From: Vibrio sp. ES.051
Lineage (GTDB): Bacteria; Pseudomonadota; Gammaproteobacteria; Enterobacterales; Vibrionaceae
DNA length: 64,000 nt
Assembly (NCBI RefSeq): GCF_002563795.1
Contig: NZ_PDJL01000005.1
Location: 1-64,000 of the forward strand
Direction: 5' to 3'
The notes under the pieces were generated by a model. That model was given only the letters and a program-made list of their open reading frames with translations, had not been told where the DNA came from and did not search any database. The position numbers and the translations under genes are program-made. Positions 25,647 through 35,034 of the stretch are shown here, one piece after another (position 1 is the first letter of the stretch; the number at the start of each line of letters is the position of its first letter).

Positions 25647-27500
25647 ATGAAGCTCTCTTTTTGCACACGCTTTCTGCTCATTTCATCAAGCGTACTTTTA
25701 CCATCCTTGTCTGTACAAGCTAACAGCTTAGATTTTCAACAGCTTGCACAAACCTCGTACTGGCTAAAATTAGGCCATTATCTTCCAGCAACACTCAGCC
25801 ACTACAAAAGTACTGTCGACTCGCCAGATTTTTTCCTCTCTGACGAAGGAAAAACCAATCCAAAAGCTGAGTTAGTCGCATCATTTAACGCTTTTTATCA
25901 CGCAGATGAAGCGACTCAAGCTGAAATGCGTTGTCACTACCCTGCTCGCTTTACATGGCTAGAAAAGCAACAAGGACGCTCGGCCGTCTTAAACTGTCCA
26001 AAGATGGAAGACTGGAAAGCAGTGCTAAACCCTGCGGGCATGACGTTAGTCTTTCCTACTGCATTTATGAATAACCCATCTTCAATGTTTGGCCATACCC
26101 TACTGAGGGTAGATGCTAAAGATCAAACACGACATAAAGAACTGGTTGCTTTTGCAGTGAACTTTGCGGCCGAGCCTCAAACCGATGACAACGCAGCACT
26201 TTATGCCCTGAAAGGCTTAACAGGTAGTTACCCTGGGCGATTTACCGTGATGCCATATTATCGCAAAGTACGTGAATACAACGATATTGAGTCTCGTGAC
26301 ATATGGGAGTACAAACTCAACTTGTCTGAGGACGAAGTTAATCGAGTTCTATTACATCTCTGGGAAATGCAAAAAGCCGAGTTTGATTACTACTTTATTG
26401 ATGAAAACTGCTCTTATCAGTTGCTTGCTCTTTTGGAGCTTACACGAGATGATCTTTCTCTTGTCGATGACTTTCCAGGTCATGCAATCCCATCAGATAC
26501 GGTCGAAACACTTGCGAACAATGGCCTTTTAGATGAGCCTAAATACCGCGCTGCTTTTGGAACTCGCTTACTCCACCAATTAAATGAAATCGATGAAAAG
26601 CTGTTTGAGGCGGCTATCAAAGCCAAGCAAGGCGAGTATCCTAGTGAAACAAAGTTTACCGCTGAAGAGCGCGCTGCAATTTTAGAATTTGCCTATGAGT
26701 GGCTCAATTATGAACTCTATGATGAAGGGCTTGAACGAGATCCTACCGCCAGACAGCTTACTCAACTTCTCTACCAACGCAGTCGAATTAAAACAGACTC
26801 GCCATTTTCTCCCGTCCTTGCTCCAAAAGTTTCACCTGAAAAAGGGCACGCTTCTGCTCGTGCTGGTTTAACTTATCAATATAATGACATCACCAGCAAT
26901 CGCGTGAACTTTCAATGGCGCGCCGCTTACCATGACTTACTCGACTCGCAAGCTGGCTTTATTCCAGGTGCAAAGATTAGCTTTCTAGACACGGCTTTTA
27001 GCATTGACCAAAATGCAAATTCAAGGTTAGAAAAGCTACATATGTTGGATGCCATGGCTTTAGCACCAGGTAACAAAGTTTTTGACAGTTTGGCTTGGAA
27101 TATCCGCAGCGGTTTCGATCGCATGCCTGATAAGAACAAGCTCGCTGGACGGTGGTTTGCGCAAGGTGGGGCTGGTAAAGCGTGGGGGCAATCCGACAAA
27201 CTCCACTTATACACTCTCATCTCTGGCGAAATAAGTGGAGGTGAGTTAACGAATTATGACCTTACTCTCGGTGCAGGCGTCGAGACAGGCATCCTATGGC
27301 AGGCTAGCATCAATCATCGCATCGGCATTCAAGGTCAATATTTGCACCTGTTGGATTCACATACAGATCAAAATGCGAAAGTGACTGCCAGCTGGAACTG
27401 GACTCTTAGTCGAAATTGGGCGATTCGTGGCGAACTCGAATACCAACATTGGTCTCGAGAAAATACCTCAGCAAGCCTCACCGGATACTTTTACTACTGA
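25647..27500 (+). CDS. DUF4105 (Lnb N-terminal) domain outer-membrane protein
   Basis: I choose the ATG at 25647. It opens a signal peptide (MKLSFCTRFLLISSSVLLPS, ending SVQA); the frame reads upstream to 25578, but that part overlaps the terminator. Residues about 120-320 of the 617-aa product form the DUF4105 domain (MTLVFPTAFMNNPSSMFGHT, YYFIDENCSYQLLALLE with the His/Asn/Cys pattern of the NlpC-like fold). The C-terminal third is rich in alternating aromatic residues and ends in LTGYFYY, like a beta barrel. Likely anchored in the outer membrane with a periplasmic hydrolase-like domain. Substrate unknown. Confidence 0.8.
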   Translation: MKLSFCTRFLLISSSVLLPSLSVQANSLDFQQLAQTSYWLKLGHYLPATLSHYKSTVDSPDFFLSDEGKTNPKAELVASFNAFYHADEATQAEMRCHYPARFTWLEKQQGRSAVLNCPKMEDWKAVLNPAGMTLVFPTAFMNNPSSMFGHTLLRVDAKDQTRHKELVAFAVNFAAEPQTDDNAALYALKGLTGSYPGRFTVMPYYRKVREYNDIESRDIWEYKLNLSEDEVNRVLLHLWEMQKAEFDYYFIDENCSYQLLALLELTRDDLSLVDDFPGHAIPSDTVETLANNGLLDEPKYRAAFGTRLLHQLNEIDEKLFEAAIKAKQGEYPSETKFTAEERAAILEFAYEWLNYELYDEGLERDPTARQLTQLLYQRSRIKTDSPFSPVLAPKVSPEKGHASARAGLTYQYNDITSNRVNFQWRAAYHDLLDSQAGFIPGAKISFLDTAFSIDQNANSRLEKLHMLDAMALAPGNKVFDSLAWNIRSGFDRMPDKNKLAGRWFAQGGAGKAWGQSDKLHLYTLISGEISGGELTNYDLTLGAGVETGILWQASINHRIGIQGQYLHLLDSHTDQNAKVTASWNWTLSRNWAIRGELEYQHWSRENTSASLTGYFYY

Positions 27501-27526
27501 GTTTTTGCTAATATCCTCTATTAAGT

Positions 27527-27553
27527 AAAAGGCTACACGACGTAGCCTTTTTT
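27527..27553 (+). terminator. Terminator after the DUF4105 gene
   Basis: AAAAGGCTAC and GTAGCCTTTTTT pair around ACGAC. It ends 16 bases before the polB start codon. Confidence 0.85.
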
Positions 27554-27568
27554 AGTTCTATAGGAAGT

Positions 27569-29938
27569 GTGTCGTTGACAGTTCAGCAAGGTTTTTTACT
27601 AACCCGTCAAGCTCGGGACTTTTCAGGAAAAACTCAAATTGATCTTTGGGTTTCCACAGAGAATGGACCCGCAAATTTAATGATACAGGAAGAAAAGCCT
27701 GTCTTTTTTATCGAACAAGATAAACAGACTCAAGTTAAATCCATCGCTAACGACAGCAATATCCAAGTAGAACTCAAGCCTTTAGCGCTCGCGAGTTTTG
27801 ACCTGACTCTTCTGAGTGCTTGCTACTGTCACACGATTAAAGAATCTCACACGCTTTCCAATCTCTTAGCCAAAGAAAACATACTGACTCTAGAAACTGA
27901 CATCAAGCTCGCAGATCGCTTCTTAATGGAACGATTTATAAAAGGCAGCATTGAGTTTACCGGTCAATTTCAAACCAAGTCGAATCACACTAAAGTGACA
28001 CAAACGCAATGTCGTCAGGGTAAGTATATTCCATCTTTGCATGTGGTTTCTCTCGATTTGGAGTGTTCTGAAAAAGGCATCCTTTACTCTATCGGATTGG
28101 ACAGCCCTATCGATTCACGGGTCATTATGGTCGGAGAGCCAGAACCTGCAAACACTGCAATACAATGGGTTAAAAATGAGAAAGCTTTGCTCGAAGCGTT
28201 AATCGTCTGGTTTAAACGATTTGATCCAGATGTCATTATCGGTTGGAACGTCATTGACTTCGACTTCCGTCTGCTTCATAAACGCGCAGAATGGCATAGT
28301 ATGAAGCTCATGTTAGGAAGAGCCGACCAAGCGAGTTTTTTTCGTAGTTCTGCTCAAAGCCAGCAAGGTTTTATTTCTATTCCCGGGCGAGTAGTGATGG
28401 ACGGCATCGACACACTGAAGACGGCAACCTATCACTTTCGCTCTTGGTCGCTTGAGTCGGTTTCTCAAGAACTTTTAGGTGAAGGCAAACAAATTCACAA
28501 TGTGCATGACCGTATGGATGAGATCAATCGCATGTACCGTTCGGATAAGCCTTCTCTTGCCAAATACAACCTGCAAGATTGTGTATTGGTGAATAAGATC
28601 TTCGACCACACTCACCTACTCGATTTTGCGATTGAACGCTCTCGCCTGACTGGGGTTGAACTTGACCGCATCGGTGGCTCTGTCGCCGCGTTCACTAACT
28701 TGTATTTACCGCAGATTCATCGTGCTGGGTACGTTGCTCCCAACTTACAGCCAGAAAACTGGATAGCTAGTCCTGGTGGCTACGTAATGGACTCAATACC
28801 GAACCTGTATGACTCCGTATTAGTGTTGGACTTTAAGAGTCTATACCCTTCTATCATTCGTTCATTCTTGATTGATCCAATGGGCCTCATTGAAGGCTTA
28901 CAACTAGAAATTGGCAAAGAAGAGTATCAAGCCGTACCGGGTTTTCGCGGTGGGCAATTTCACCGAACTAAGCACTTCTTACCTAAAATGATCGAAAAAC
29001 TTTGGGCTGCGCGTGATGTAGCCAAGCAGAACAACGAAAAAGCATTTTCTCAAGCTATTAAGATCATCATGAATTCGTTTTATGGTGTATTAGGCTCATC
29101 AGGGTGTCGTTTTTTCGATACTCGCCTCGCATCCAGCATCACGATGCGCGGACATGAAATCATGAAGCAAACCAAAGTACTGATCGAAGATCAAGGCTAT
29201 CAAGTGATTTACGGCGATACAGATTCCACTTTCGTTTCTTTAAATGGCGCCTACCGTCAAGCAGACGCAGATCAAGTCGGACACCAACTCGTTGAGTACA
29301 TCAATACTTGGTGGAATGAACATCTACGCGAGGAATACAACCTCACTTCAATGTTGGAAATCGAATACGAGACTCATTACCGTAAATTTCTTATGCCAAC
29401 CATTCGTGGTGCAGAAACCGGTTCTAAAAAGCGCTATGCTGGATTAATAGGCGAAGGAATACATGAGCGTATTATCTTTAAAGGGCTTGAAAGCGCACGG
29501 ACCGACTGGACGTCATTAGCACAAAAGTTTCAAAACACACTTTACAATATGGTTTTCCACGGTGAAGACCCAAGTAACTATGTTCGTGAGATCGTTGAAA
29601 AGACCAACCACGGTGAGTTTGACGAACAATTAGTCTATCAAAAACGTCTACGCCGAAAGCTGCATGAGTACCAAAAGAATATCCCACCGCAAGTTCGCGC
29701 GGCACGTTTAGCCGATGAAATAAACACCAAACTGGGGCGCCCGCTACAATATCAAAATCGAGGCAAAATCGAATATATCATCACAATAAACGGTCCTGAG
29801 CCTTACGAGTACCTCAACAGTCCTATTGATTATCAACATTATATTGATAAACAGTTAAAACCTGTGGCTGATGCAATTTTACCCTTTATCGGAACCAATT
29901 TTGATCGGCTTTCAGCACCGCAAATGGGTTTGTTTTAA
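27569..29938 (+). CDS. polB: DNA polymerase II
   Basis: A 789-aa family B polymerase used in translesion synthesis and replication restart. The 3'-5' exonuclease motifs are intact: Exo I SLDLECSEKGILYSIG, Exo II GWNVIDFDFRLL, Exo III YNLQDCVLVNKIF. Polymerase motif A is VLDFKSLYPSIIRSF, motif B IKIIMNSFYGVLG, motif C VIYGDTDSTF. Start is GTG (MSLTVQQGFLLTRQ), agreeing with the family N-terminus. E. coli polB is SOS-induced; I see no good LexA box just upstream, where a terminator occupies the space. The stop codon overlaps that of the convergent nucleotidyltransferase gene. Confidence 0.96.
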   Translation: MSLTVQQGFLLTRQARDFSGKTQIDLWVSTENGPANLMIQEEKPVFFIEQDKQTQVKSIANDSNIQVELKPLALASFDLTLLSACYCHTIKESHTLSNLLAKENILTLETDIKLADRFLMERFIKGSIEFTGQFQTKSNHTKVTQTQCRQGKYIPSLHVVSLDLECSEKGILYSIGLDSPIDSRVIMVGEPEPANTAIQWVKNEKALLEALIVWFKRFDPDVIIGWNVIDFDFRLLHKRAEWHSMKLMLGRADQASFFRSSAQSQQGFISIPGRVVMDGIDTLKTATYHFRSWSLESVSQELLGEGKQIHNVHDRMDEINRMYRSDKPSLAKYNLQDCVLVNKIFDHTHLLDFAIERSRLTGVELDRIGGSVAAFTNLYLPQIHRAGYVAPNLQPENWIASPGGYVMDSIPNLYDSVLVLDFKSLYPSIIRSFLIDPMGLIEGLQLEIGKEEYQAVPGFRGGQFHRTKHFLPKMIEKLWAARDVAKQNNEKAFSQAIKIIMNSFYGVLGSSGCRFFDTRLASSITMRGHEIMKQTKVLIEDQGYQVIYGDTDSTFVSLNGAYRQADADQVGHQLVEYINTWWNEHLREEYNLTSMLEIEYETHYRKFLMPTIRGAETGSKKRYAGLIGEGIHERIIFKGLESARTDWTSLAQKFQNTLYNMVFHGEDPSNYVREIVEKTNHGEFDEQLVYQKRLRRKLHEYQKNIPPQVRAARLADEINTKLGRPLQYQNRGKIEYIITINGPEPYEYLNSPIDYQHYIDKQLKPVADAILPFIGTNFDRLSAPQMGLF

Positions 29939-30702
29939 CCGATGCGAAATTCAGTTTTCTGATATTGCTTGACCAGCCAACCACCAAACGCGTCGATTAA
30001 ACCAATAACAGAACGTTTAGGGATCGCGCGGCCAGATAGCAAAATCCCTAACCGCTCTATCTCTAGTTGCTTTTCAGGATGATAAGTCAAAAAGACCTCA
30101 CCACACTGAATAGGATCGTCAAACCAGCGTTTATCTCGATACATAACCAATGAGTAAGATGCCCTCAATAATTTTTTCGCAATCACTGCCTGAGCTATCC
30201 CTTGCTCTTCTGCTGTCTTTGCTTGGGCAATTTTCTTTCGATAGACAATAACCCAATCTTCTATATCCATATTCCAATGTTTGGCGATTTCCCAACTCGG
30301 GACATAATCACCAAAACAATCGGCTAAATCATCACCGTATACACAAACACAACAATGTTTGAGCATGAACCCCCACGTAAAGATACTATCCAGATTGGCG
30401 ACTTCGCTAACCAATGCTGTACGAATGGCTACACCGTTGACTTGAGGGTGACTTTGCTGCGCACGCCACTTAATCGTATTGAACAAGGTTACTCGGTCAG
30501 TTTCAAATAACGACTTGGTCACGACGACTAAGTCCAAATTCGATTTTCCTGCAACGGCTGTTTTTCTCGCGACACTGCCATAAACATAGACACTATGCAG
30601 ATTTCGCCCAAGCCCACCTTTAAGGCAAGTAATGGCTTCTCTGATTAAAGGAGAAAATTCTGATTGAAAAGGCTGCTTTGGGTCAATAACGGGCAGGGAC
30701 AT
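29935..30702 (-). CDS. Nucleotidyltransferase-domain protein, 255 aa
   Basis: The N-terminal third is a minimal nucleotidyltransferase fold: VYVYGSVARKTAVAGKSNLD (GSxxR, then an acidic patch in SNLDLVVV at about 47-62). The C-terminal half is helical, with KLLRASYSLVMYRDKRWFDD, reminiscent of the helical partner in AadA/KNT-like proteins. It may modify a small molecule, tRNA or protein with a nucleotide. No toxin-antitoxin partner is adjacent. It converges on polB, with the two stop codons overlapping, and has no terminator between. Family assignment is good; substrate unknown. Confidence 0.7.
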   Translation of the reverse strand: MSLPVIDPKQPFQSEFSPLIREAITCLKGGLGRNLHSVYVYGSVARKTAVAGKSNLDLVVVTKSLFETDRVTLFNTIKWRAQQSHPQVNGVAIRTALVSEVANLDSIFTWGFMLKHCCVCVYGDDLADCFGDYVPSWEIAKHWNMDIEDWVIVYRKKIAQAKTAEEQGIAQAVIAKKLLRASYSLVMYRDKRWFDDPIQCGEVFLTYHPEKQLEIERLGILLSGRAIPKRSVIGLIDAFGGWLVKQYQKTEFRIG

Positions 30703-30852
30703 GAGTGAAAACGTGATCTCAGGTTATAAAAAGACGATACGTAATATGTTCTCCCACCATAGGGTCTGAATCAAGCCCAATGATGCGTTTAATGATGGGA
30801 GTGAGGGCAACTTTCTACGATAAATTTTAATGCTAGGTGGTTAACTTAGCGC

Positions 30853-30858
30853 TATAAT
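30853..30858 (+). promoter_or_regulatory. Probable -10 element for efpL
   Basis: TATAAT in GCGCTATAATCAGCG, 40 bp upstream of the efpL ATG. The -35 region at about 30830 is weak. Confidence 0.45.
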
Positions 30859-30897
30859 CAGCGAGTTTTGCTTAATAAGTATGAATAGGAATATACA

Positions 30898-31464
30898 ATG
30901 CCAAAGGCAAGTGAAATCAAAAAAGGCTTCGCCATCGAGTCGAATGGTAAAACGCTGCTAGTCAAAGACATCGAAGTAACGACTCCTGGTGGTCGTGGCG
31001 GCGCTAAGATCTATAAAATGCGTTGTGCAGATCTCAACACAGGCGCACGCGTAGATGAACGCTACAAGTCAGATGACGTTGTTGAGACAGTAGAAATGAA
31101 CAAGCGTGCTGTTATGTACTCTTACGCTGATGGCGACGAGCATATCTTCATGGACAACGAAGATTACTCTCAATACACCTTCAAACATAACGAAATTGAA
31201 GATGACCTACTGTTCATCAACGAAGACACCCAAGGTACCCATGTGGTTTTAATTAACGGTTCTGCCGTTGGTTTAGAACTTCCTGCTTCAGTGGAGTTAG
31301 TGATTGAAGAAACGGACCCATCAATCAAAGGGGCATCAGCATCTGCCCGTACCAAGCCAGCCCGTTTCGCTTCTGGCCTTGTGGTTCAAGTCCCTGAATA
31401 CATCGCAACGGGTGACCGTGTGGTGATCAACACGACTGAACGTAAATACATGAGCCGAGCATAA
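30898..31464 (+). CDS. efpL: Elongation factor P-like protein EfpL (YeiP)
   Basis: A 188-aa three-domain paralogue of EF-P that relieves ribosome stalling at difficult (proline and related) motifs. Domain I is a KOW-like barrel whose tip loop reads [15 protein letters not shown], with Arg33 where EF-P has a modified Lys. Domains II and III are OB folds ([40 protein letters not shown]). The unmodified arginine and the longer tip loop are the EfpL hallmark, so no EpmA/EpmB modification is expected. Two bases separate it from the DUF440 gene, so they are co-transcribed. Confidence 0.93.
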   Translation: MPKASEIKKGFAIESNGKTLLVKDIEVTTPGGRGGAKIYKMRCADLNTGARVDERYKSDDVVETVEMNKRAVMYSYADGDEHIFMDNEDYSQYTFKHNEIEDDLLFINEDTQGTHVVLINGSAVGLELPASVELVIEETDPSIKGASASARTKPARFASGLVVQVPEYIATGDRVVINTTERKYMSRA

Positions 31465-31466
31465 GC

Positions 31467-31787
31467 ATGCCTGATTTAATTTCTTACGACGATGCCATCG
31501 ACGCCGCGTACGACATTTTCCTTGAAATGGCCCCTGATAATTTAGAGCCTGCTGATGTAATTCTGTTTACTGCGCAATTTGAAGATCGTGGTGCCGCAGA
31601 GCTTGTTGAAACAGGCGAAGACTGGGTGGAGCATATCGGCTTCGAGATCGACAAAAAAGAGTATGCAGAAGTACGAATTGGCTTAGTAAACGAGGAAAGT
31701 GACGTACTTGATGACGTATTTGCTCGTATGCTAATCAGCCGAGACCCAGAGCATAAATTCTGCCATATTCTTTGGAAACGCGATTAA
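31467..31787 (+). CDS. DUF440 family dsDNA-mimic protein (HI1450/YciU)
   Basis: A 106-aa very acidic protein ([39 protein letters not shown]). Members of the HI1450 family present rows of Asp/Glu that imitate the DNA phosphate backbone and bind proteins such as HU. Full length for the family, including HILWKRD at the C-terminus. Directly behind efpL, sharing its transcript, and followed by a terminator. Target protein in this organism is unknown. Confidence 0.9.
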   Translation: MPDLISYDDAIDAAYDIFLEMAPDNLEPADVILFTAQFEDRGAAELVETGEDWVEHIGFEIDKKEYAEVRIGLVNEESDVLDDVFARMLISRDPEHKFCHILWKRD

Positions 31788-31810
31788 CATTCCCTTTGCC
31801 GTGAATAACA

Positions 31811-31838
31811 GCACCAGCCTCGCGCTGGTGTTTTTTTA
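31811..31838 (+). terminator. Terminator of the efpL-DUF440 unit
   Basis: GCACCAGC and GCGCTGGTG form a stem, followed by TTTTTTTAT. Confidence 0.88.
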
Positions 31839-31902
31839 TCTATTGGAAGCGACTGCTCTTTGTATCTCGCTTGGCATTCTGTTCTTATACCTAACAATAG
31901 AT

Positions 31903-31930
31903 AAGAAAAAGACCTGCCACTGGGCAAGCC
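31903..31930 (-). terminator. Probable terminator of rluB
   Basis: In the minus direction CTTGCC pairs with GGCAGG around CAGT, and a T run (TCTTTTTCTT) follows. It lies 28 bp beyond the rluB stop. Confidence 0.65.
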
Positions 31931-31957
31931 TTTCTAATATTTATTTTTCACTATCAA

Positions 31958-32896
31958 TTAACGATGTTTGTTACGTGCGCCTGTTACACCAGCGTTGTTC
32001 TTTGGCTTGCGGCGAGCAGGATTATTACTACGGCCCTTAGGCGTGTTCACACGTTCTTCGTGGCGCTTAACTGCACGACGGATTTTTTGACTACGTGCAC
32101 GTTCACGCTTACGAGACGTATTGTCTTTGCTAAGGTCAAGCATGGTCTCTTTCTCTGGGCGAAGCTCTACAAGCTCACGCAGGTAGTTTACTTCTTTCAG
32201 ATCAAGTTCCATCCAACCACCACGAGGCAATTTCTTATCAAGGAAAATATCACCATAACGTACACGCTTTAGACGACTTACAGTACACTCTTGTGATTCC
32301 CATAGTCGACGCACCTCGCGGTTACGGCCTTCGTTGATCACTACGTAGAAAGTGTGGTTCATACCCTCACCACCTGCATACACAACATCTTCGAAGCGAG
32401 CTACACCGTCTTCCAGTTCGACACCTTTCACTAGATTACGAACTTTTTGTTCAGTTACTTCACCGAACACTCGCACTAGGTATTCACGCTCAACTTGGCG
32501 GCTTGGATGCATTAGACGGTTTGCCAGTTCACCATCTGTAGTGAAAAGCAATAGACCAGAAGTATTCGCATCCAGACGACCAACTGAAATCCAACGAGAA
32601 CCACGAATCTTTGGCAGGCGATCAAAAACTGTACGACGGCCTTCTGGATCGTGACGAGTACACAACTCACCTTCCGGCTTGTAGTACGCCAGGACACGAC
32701 AGATCACTTCTTCTTGTATCTTTGCAGATACAATGTGACCATCGATACGAATCACGCTGCTCTCATCTTCAAGTCTTTCACCAAGTTTAGCCACTACACC
32801 GTTCACGCTTACGCGACCAGATTTAATTAACGATTCAATCTCACGACGAGAACCGTGACCAGCACGTGCTAATACTTTTTGTAACTTTTCGCTCAT
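31958..32896 (-). CDS. rluB: 23S rRNA pseudouridine(2605) synthase RluB
   Basis: A 312-aa RsuA-family pseudouridine synthase. The N-terminal S4 RNA-binding domain is [20 protein letters not shown]. The catalytic domain carries the Asp motif [20 protein letters not shown] and the family ends ([27 protein letters not shown]). The C-terminal 60 residues are a Lys/Arg/Asn-rich tail typical of RluB. Acts in the cytoplasm on 50S precursors. It has its own promoter and a structured leader. Confidence 0.93.
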   Translation of the reverse strand: MSEKLQKVLARAGHGSRREIESLIKSGRVSVNGVVAKLGERLEDESSVIRIDGHIVSAKIQEEVICRVLAYYKPEGELCTRHDPEGRRTVFDRLPKIRGSRWISVGRLDANTSGLLLFTTDGELANRLMHPSRQVEREYLVRVFGEVTEQKVRNLVKGVELEDGVARFEDVVYAGGEGMNHTFYVVINEGRNREVRRLWESQECTVSRLKRVRYGDIFLDKKLPRGGWMELDLKEVNYLRELVELRPEKETMLDLSKDNTSRKRERARSQKIRRAVKRHEERVNTPKGRSNNPARRKPKNNAGVTGARNKHR

Positions 32897-32929
32897 TTAT
32901 CTACCTATGTGTCGTCTTCACAGACGTCT

Positions 32930-33017
32930 AGACCAAGAGTGGTCTGTATTTTGCTAATTACCCACCTCGTGGGATTTTGGGTCAGGCATTATACGTAACT
33001 TTCTTGCTTAATGTAAA
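32930..33017 (-). promoter_or_regulatory. rluB promoter and short structured leader
   Basis: Minus strand: TTTACA (33012-33017), 18-bp spacer, TATAAT (32988-32993). The transcript would begin near 32980 and immediately fold CCCAC/GTGGG (32961-32973) and AGACCA/TGGTCT (32930-32945), leaving about 35 bases to the ATG. The rest of the 358-bp gap up to 33210 holds no gene that I can see. Confidence 0.65.
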
Positions 33018-33210
33018 CGAAATCCACGCTATTTACCAAGCCAAATCTACGTATAAAATCGCCGTTCTCTGCGACTTTAGATCTCAACCAATCAACCGTC
33101 CTTTGCTTACTCACTAAACCAGTTAAAATGAAATAAAAAATATCTATATTTTCGTTTTGATTTTAATTGAGTTGGTTAAGACTTGAAAAAACCTTAGCAC
33201 CTCAAACGCA

Positions 33211-33238
33211 AAAAAGGAGGCACATCGCCTCCTTTTTC
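33211..33238. terminator. Terminator after yciO
   Basis: AAAAAGGAGG and CCTCCTTTTT form a ten-pair stem with a T run on both strands. It lies 17 bp past the yciO stop. Confidence 0.88.
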
Positions 33239-33254
33239 TTCTCTTTCTTATCGC

Positions 33255-33875
33255 TTATTCAAAAGGGCTGGGGTCACCAGAACCCAGACGAACCACAACA
33301 GGCTCACCGTCGCTAAAATCGATAACGGTTGTTGGTTGCTCGCCAAGGTAGCCACCACTAAGAATCACATCAACCGCATACTCAAGTTTATCGCGAATCT
33401 CTTCTGGATCTGATTCCGTTACGTCACTACCAGGGAGAATCAACGACGTAGACATCATGGGTTCGCCTAGCGCTTCTAAAAGATCCAGCGCGATTTGATT
33501 ATCAGGCACACGAATGCCGATCGTCTTACGCTTGGCGTTCATCAAACGACGAGGGACTTCTTTCGTCCCTTTAAAGATAAAAGTGTATGGACCCGGCGTA
33601 TTATTTTTCAGTAGCCGGAATGCAATATTATCCACACGCGCGTACAGAGAAATCTCCGATAAATCACGACACAACAAGGTGAAGTTATGTTTGTCATTCA
33701 AACGACGGATTTGACAAATACGTTCTAGCGCCTGTTTGTTCTCCAACTGACAGCCAAGTGCGTATCCTGAGTCCGTAGGGTAAACCACGACACCGCCGTT
33801 GCGAATGATTGCTACTGCTTGATTAATCAAGCGAGCCTGTGGGTTTTCTGGGTGAACGTAAAAAAACTGGCTCAT
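33255..33875 (-). CDS. yciO: YciO family protein (YrdC/Sua5-like)
   Basis: A 206-aa protein with the YrdC fold: GGVVVYPTDSGYALGCQLEN, TLLCRDLSEIS, NTPGPYTFIFKG and KTIGIRVPDN. Sua5/TsaC relatives make threonylcarbamoyl-AMP for tRNA t6A; YciO is a paralogue that keeps much of the pocket but whose physiological role is unsettled. It sits 60 bp downstream of rnm on the same strand, a conserved pairing next to trp in gammaproteobacteria. The KxR/SxN motif of TsaC appears altered, supporting YciO rather than TsaC. Confidence 0.88.
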   Translation of the reverse strand: MSQFFYVHPENPQARLINQAVAIIRNGGVVVYPTDSGYALGCQLENKQALERICQIRRLNDKHNFTLLCRDLSEISLYARVDNIAFRLLKNNTPGPYTFIFKGTKEVPRRLMNAKRKTIGIRVPDNQIALDLLEALGEPMMSTSLILPGSDVTESDPEEIRDKLEYAVDVILSGGYLGEQPTTVIDFSDGEPVVVRLGSGDPSPFE

Positions 33876-33935
33876 TGTAATTCCTCATTATCGAGCCTCT
33901 CGACTCTATATTCTTATTTGGAGATTGAAGTCGTT

Positions 33936-34793
33936 TTACTGAGCAATAGCCAGCGAAGGATCAATCCCCCAATCTTTCCAAACTGGTTCTACGCCTGCAG
34001 GCAACCAGAGGTTTCTTCCTAACTCCATCCAAGGTGATGGATAGTGGAAATCACTGCCTTGAGACGCTAATAGGTTGTATTGTATAGCATAATCAGCCAA
34101 GTTGCGCCTTTCTTGTTGCGCTTGCTGCGGCTGCGCTACTTCCATCGCATCACCATTAGCTTCTACAAACGCATCGAGAAGACGCTTAATCCACTTCGCT
34201 GTCAACTTATATCTGCCAGGATGCGCTAATGTAGCCAGACCTCCAGCCTTATGAATGGCGTCGACCGCCTCTTCCATCGTGCACCAATTAGGCGGCACAT
34301 ACCCCGGATTATTACGCGTTAAATACTTTTTAAAGACCATTTGCATGGTTTTCGCATAACCATTGTCTACCAACCATTTGGCAAAATGCGCACGCGTAAT
34401 TGGCGCATCGCCCGCAATTTTCTGCACTTCTTCTAAAACACCTTCACGTGTCACCTTTTGCAAACGTTCTGCAATCAGCTCAGCTCTCTTAATACGGTGC
34501 TTTTGCTGCTGTTCTATTAGCGTAACCAAAGCTGAATTTTTAGGGTCAATATTCAAACCGACGATATGAATATCTTTATTCTGCCAGACCGTTGATATCT
34601 CAATGCCATTAATAATTTTAATTGGCAAGTTATTGTCCTTCACGTGCTGCTTAGCCAACGCTAATCCGTCAACCGTATCGTGATCTGTGATCGCCAAAAA
34701 CTCGATATCAAAACTCAGCGCCCTATCTACCAGGTCTTTAGGATCAAACCGACCATCCGAGGCTGTGGTGTGGCTATGTAAATCAATTCTCAT
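33936..34793 (-). CDS. rnm: RNase AM (PHP-domain 5'-3' exoribonuclease, YciV/TrpH)
   Basis: A 285-aa PHP-domain metal-dependent phosphoesterase. Metal-binding motifs: [11 protein letters not shown] (residues 3-13), ITDHDTVDG (about 36-44), [14 protein letters not shown] (about 190) and GSDFHYP (near 250). RNase AM removes the 5' ends of rRNA precursors and can hydrolyse 3',5'-bisphosphonucleotides. It is divergent from trpL, with the TrpR-controlled promoter beginning 30 bp away, as in enterobacteria. Likely co-transcribed with yciO. Confidence 0.92.
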   Translation of the reverse strand: MRIDLHSHTTASDGRFDPKDLVDRALSFDIEFLAITDHDTVDGLALAKQHVKDNNLPIKIINGIEISTVWQNKDIHIVGLNIDPKNSALVTLIEQQQKHRIKRAELIAERLQKVTREGVLEEVQKIAGDAPITRAHFAKWLVDNGYAKTMQMVFKKYLTRNNPGYVPPNWCTMEEAVDAIHKAGGLATLAHPGRYKLTAKWIKRLLDAFVEANGDAMEVAQPQQAQQERRNLADYAIQYNLLASQGSDFHYPSPWMELGRNLWLPAGVEPVWKDWGIDPSLAIAQ

Positions 34794-34822
34794 ATTTTTG
34801 TCGTTTTAAAGCTTTTTTGGGG

Positions 34823-34854
34823 TTGACTTTTCACTCCCGCACTAGTTAACTAGT
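34823..34854 (+). promoter_or_regulatory. trp promoter with TrpR operator
   Basis: -35 TTGACT (34823-34828), 17-bp spacer, -10 TTAACT (34846-34851). The -10 lies inside the perfect palindrome ACTAGTTAACTAGT (34841-34854), the core of the E. coli trp operator. TrpR with tryptophan would block polymerase directly. Confidence 0.93.
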
Positions 34855-34888
34855 ACACAAATACAAAGTGCATCATTTAAGGTTTACC

Positions 34889-35014
34889 ATGTTACAAGAA
34901 TTTAACCAAAACCAAAAAGCGAAAGTTACGATTTGTCTGGATAAGACAAGTTCATCAGAACTTGCTTGGTGGCGCATTTGGACAAGTTCTTGGTGGGCAA
35001 ACGTATACTTCTAA
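34889..35014 (+). CDS. trpL: trp operon leader peptide
   Basis: A 41-codon leader, MLQEFNQNQKAKVTICLDKT then SSSELAWWRIWTSSWWANVYF. It has five Trp codons in the order WW, W, WW near the end, which makes ribosome stalling very sensitive to charged tRNA-Trp. The stop is followed by about 22 bases and then the attenuator stem. It is far longer than the 14-codon E. coli leader, with the control codons late, as known in Vibrio. Too short for most gene callers. Confidence 0.92.
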   Translation: MLQEFNQNQKAKVTICLDKTSSSELAWWRIWTSSWWANVYF

Positions 35015-35034
35015 TTTAAAGAAACAAACGTTAC

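Noticed and set aside
31801..32040. Plus-strand 79-codon frame after the DUF440 gene
   Set aside because: It begins inside the spacer before a terminator and runs antisense into the rluB 3' end.
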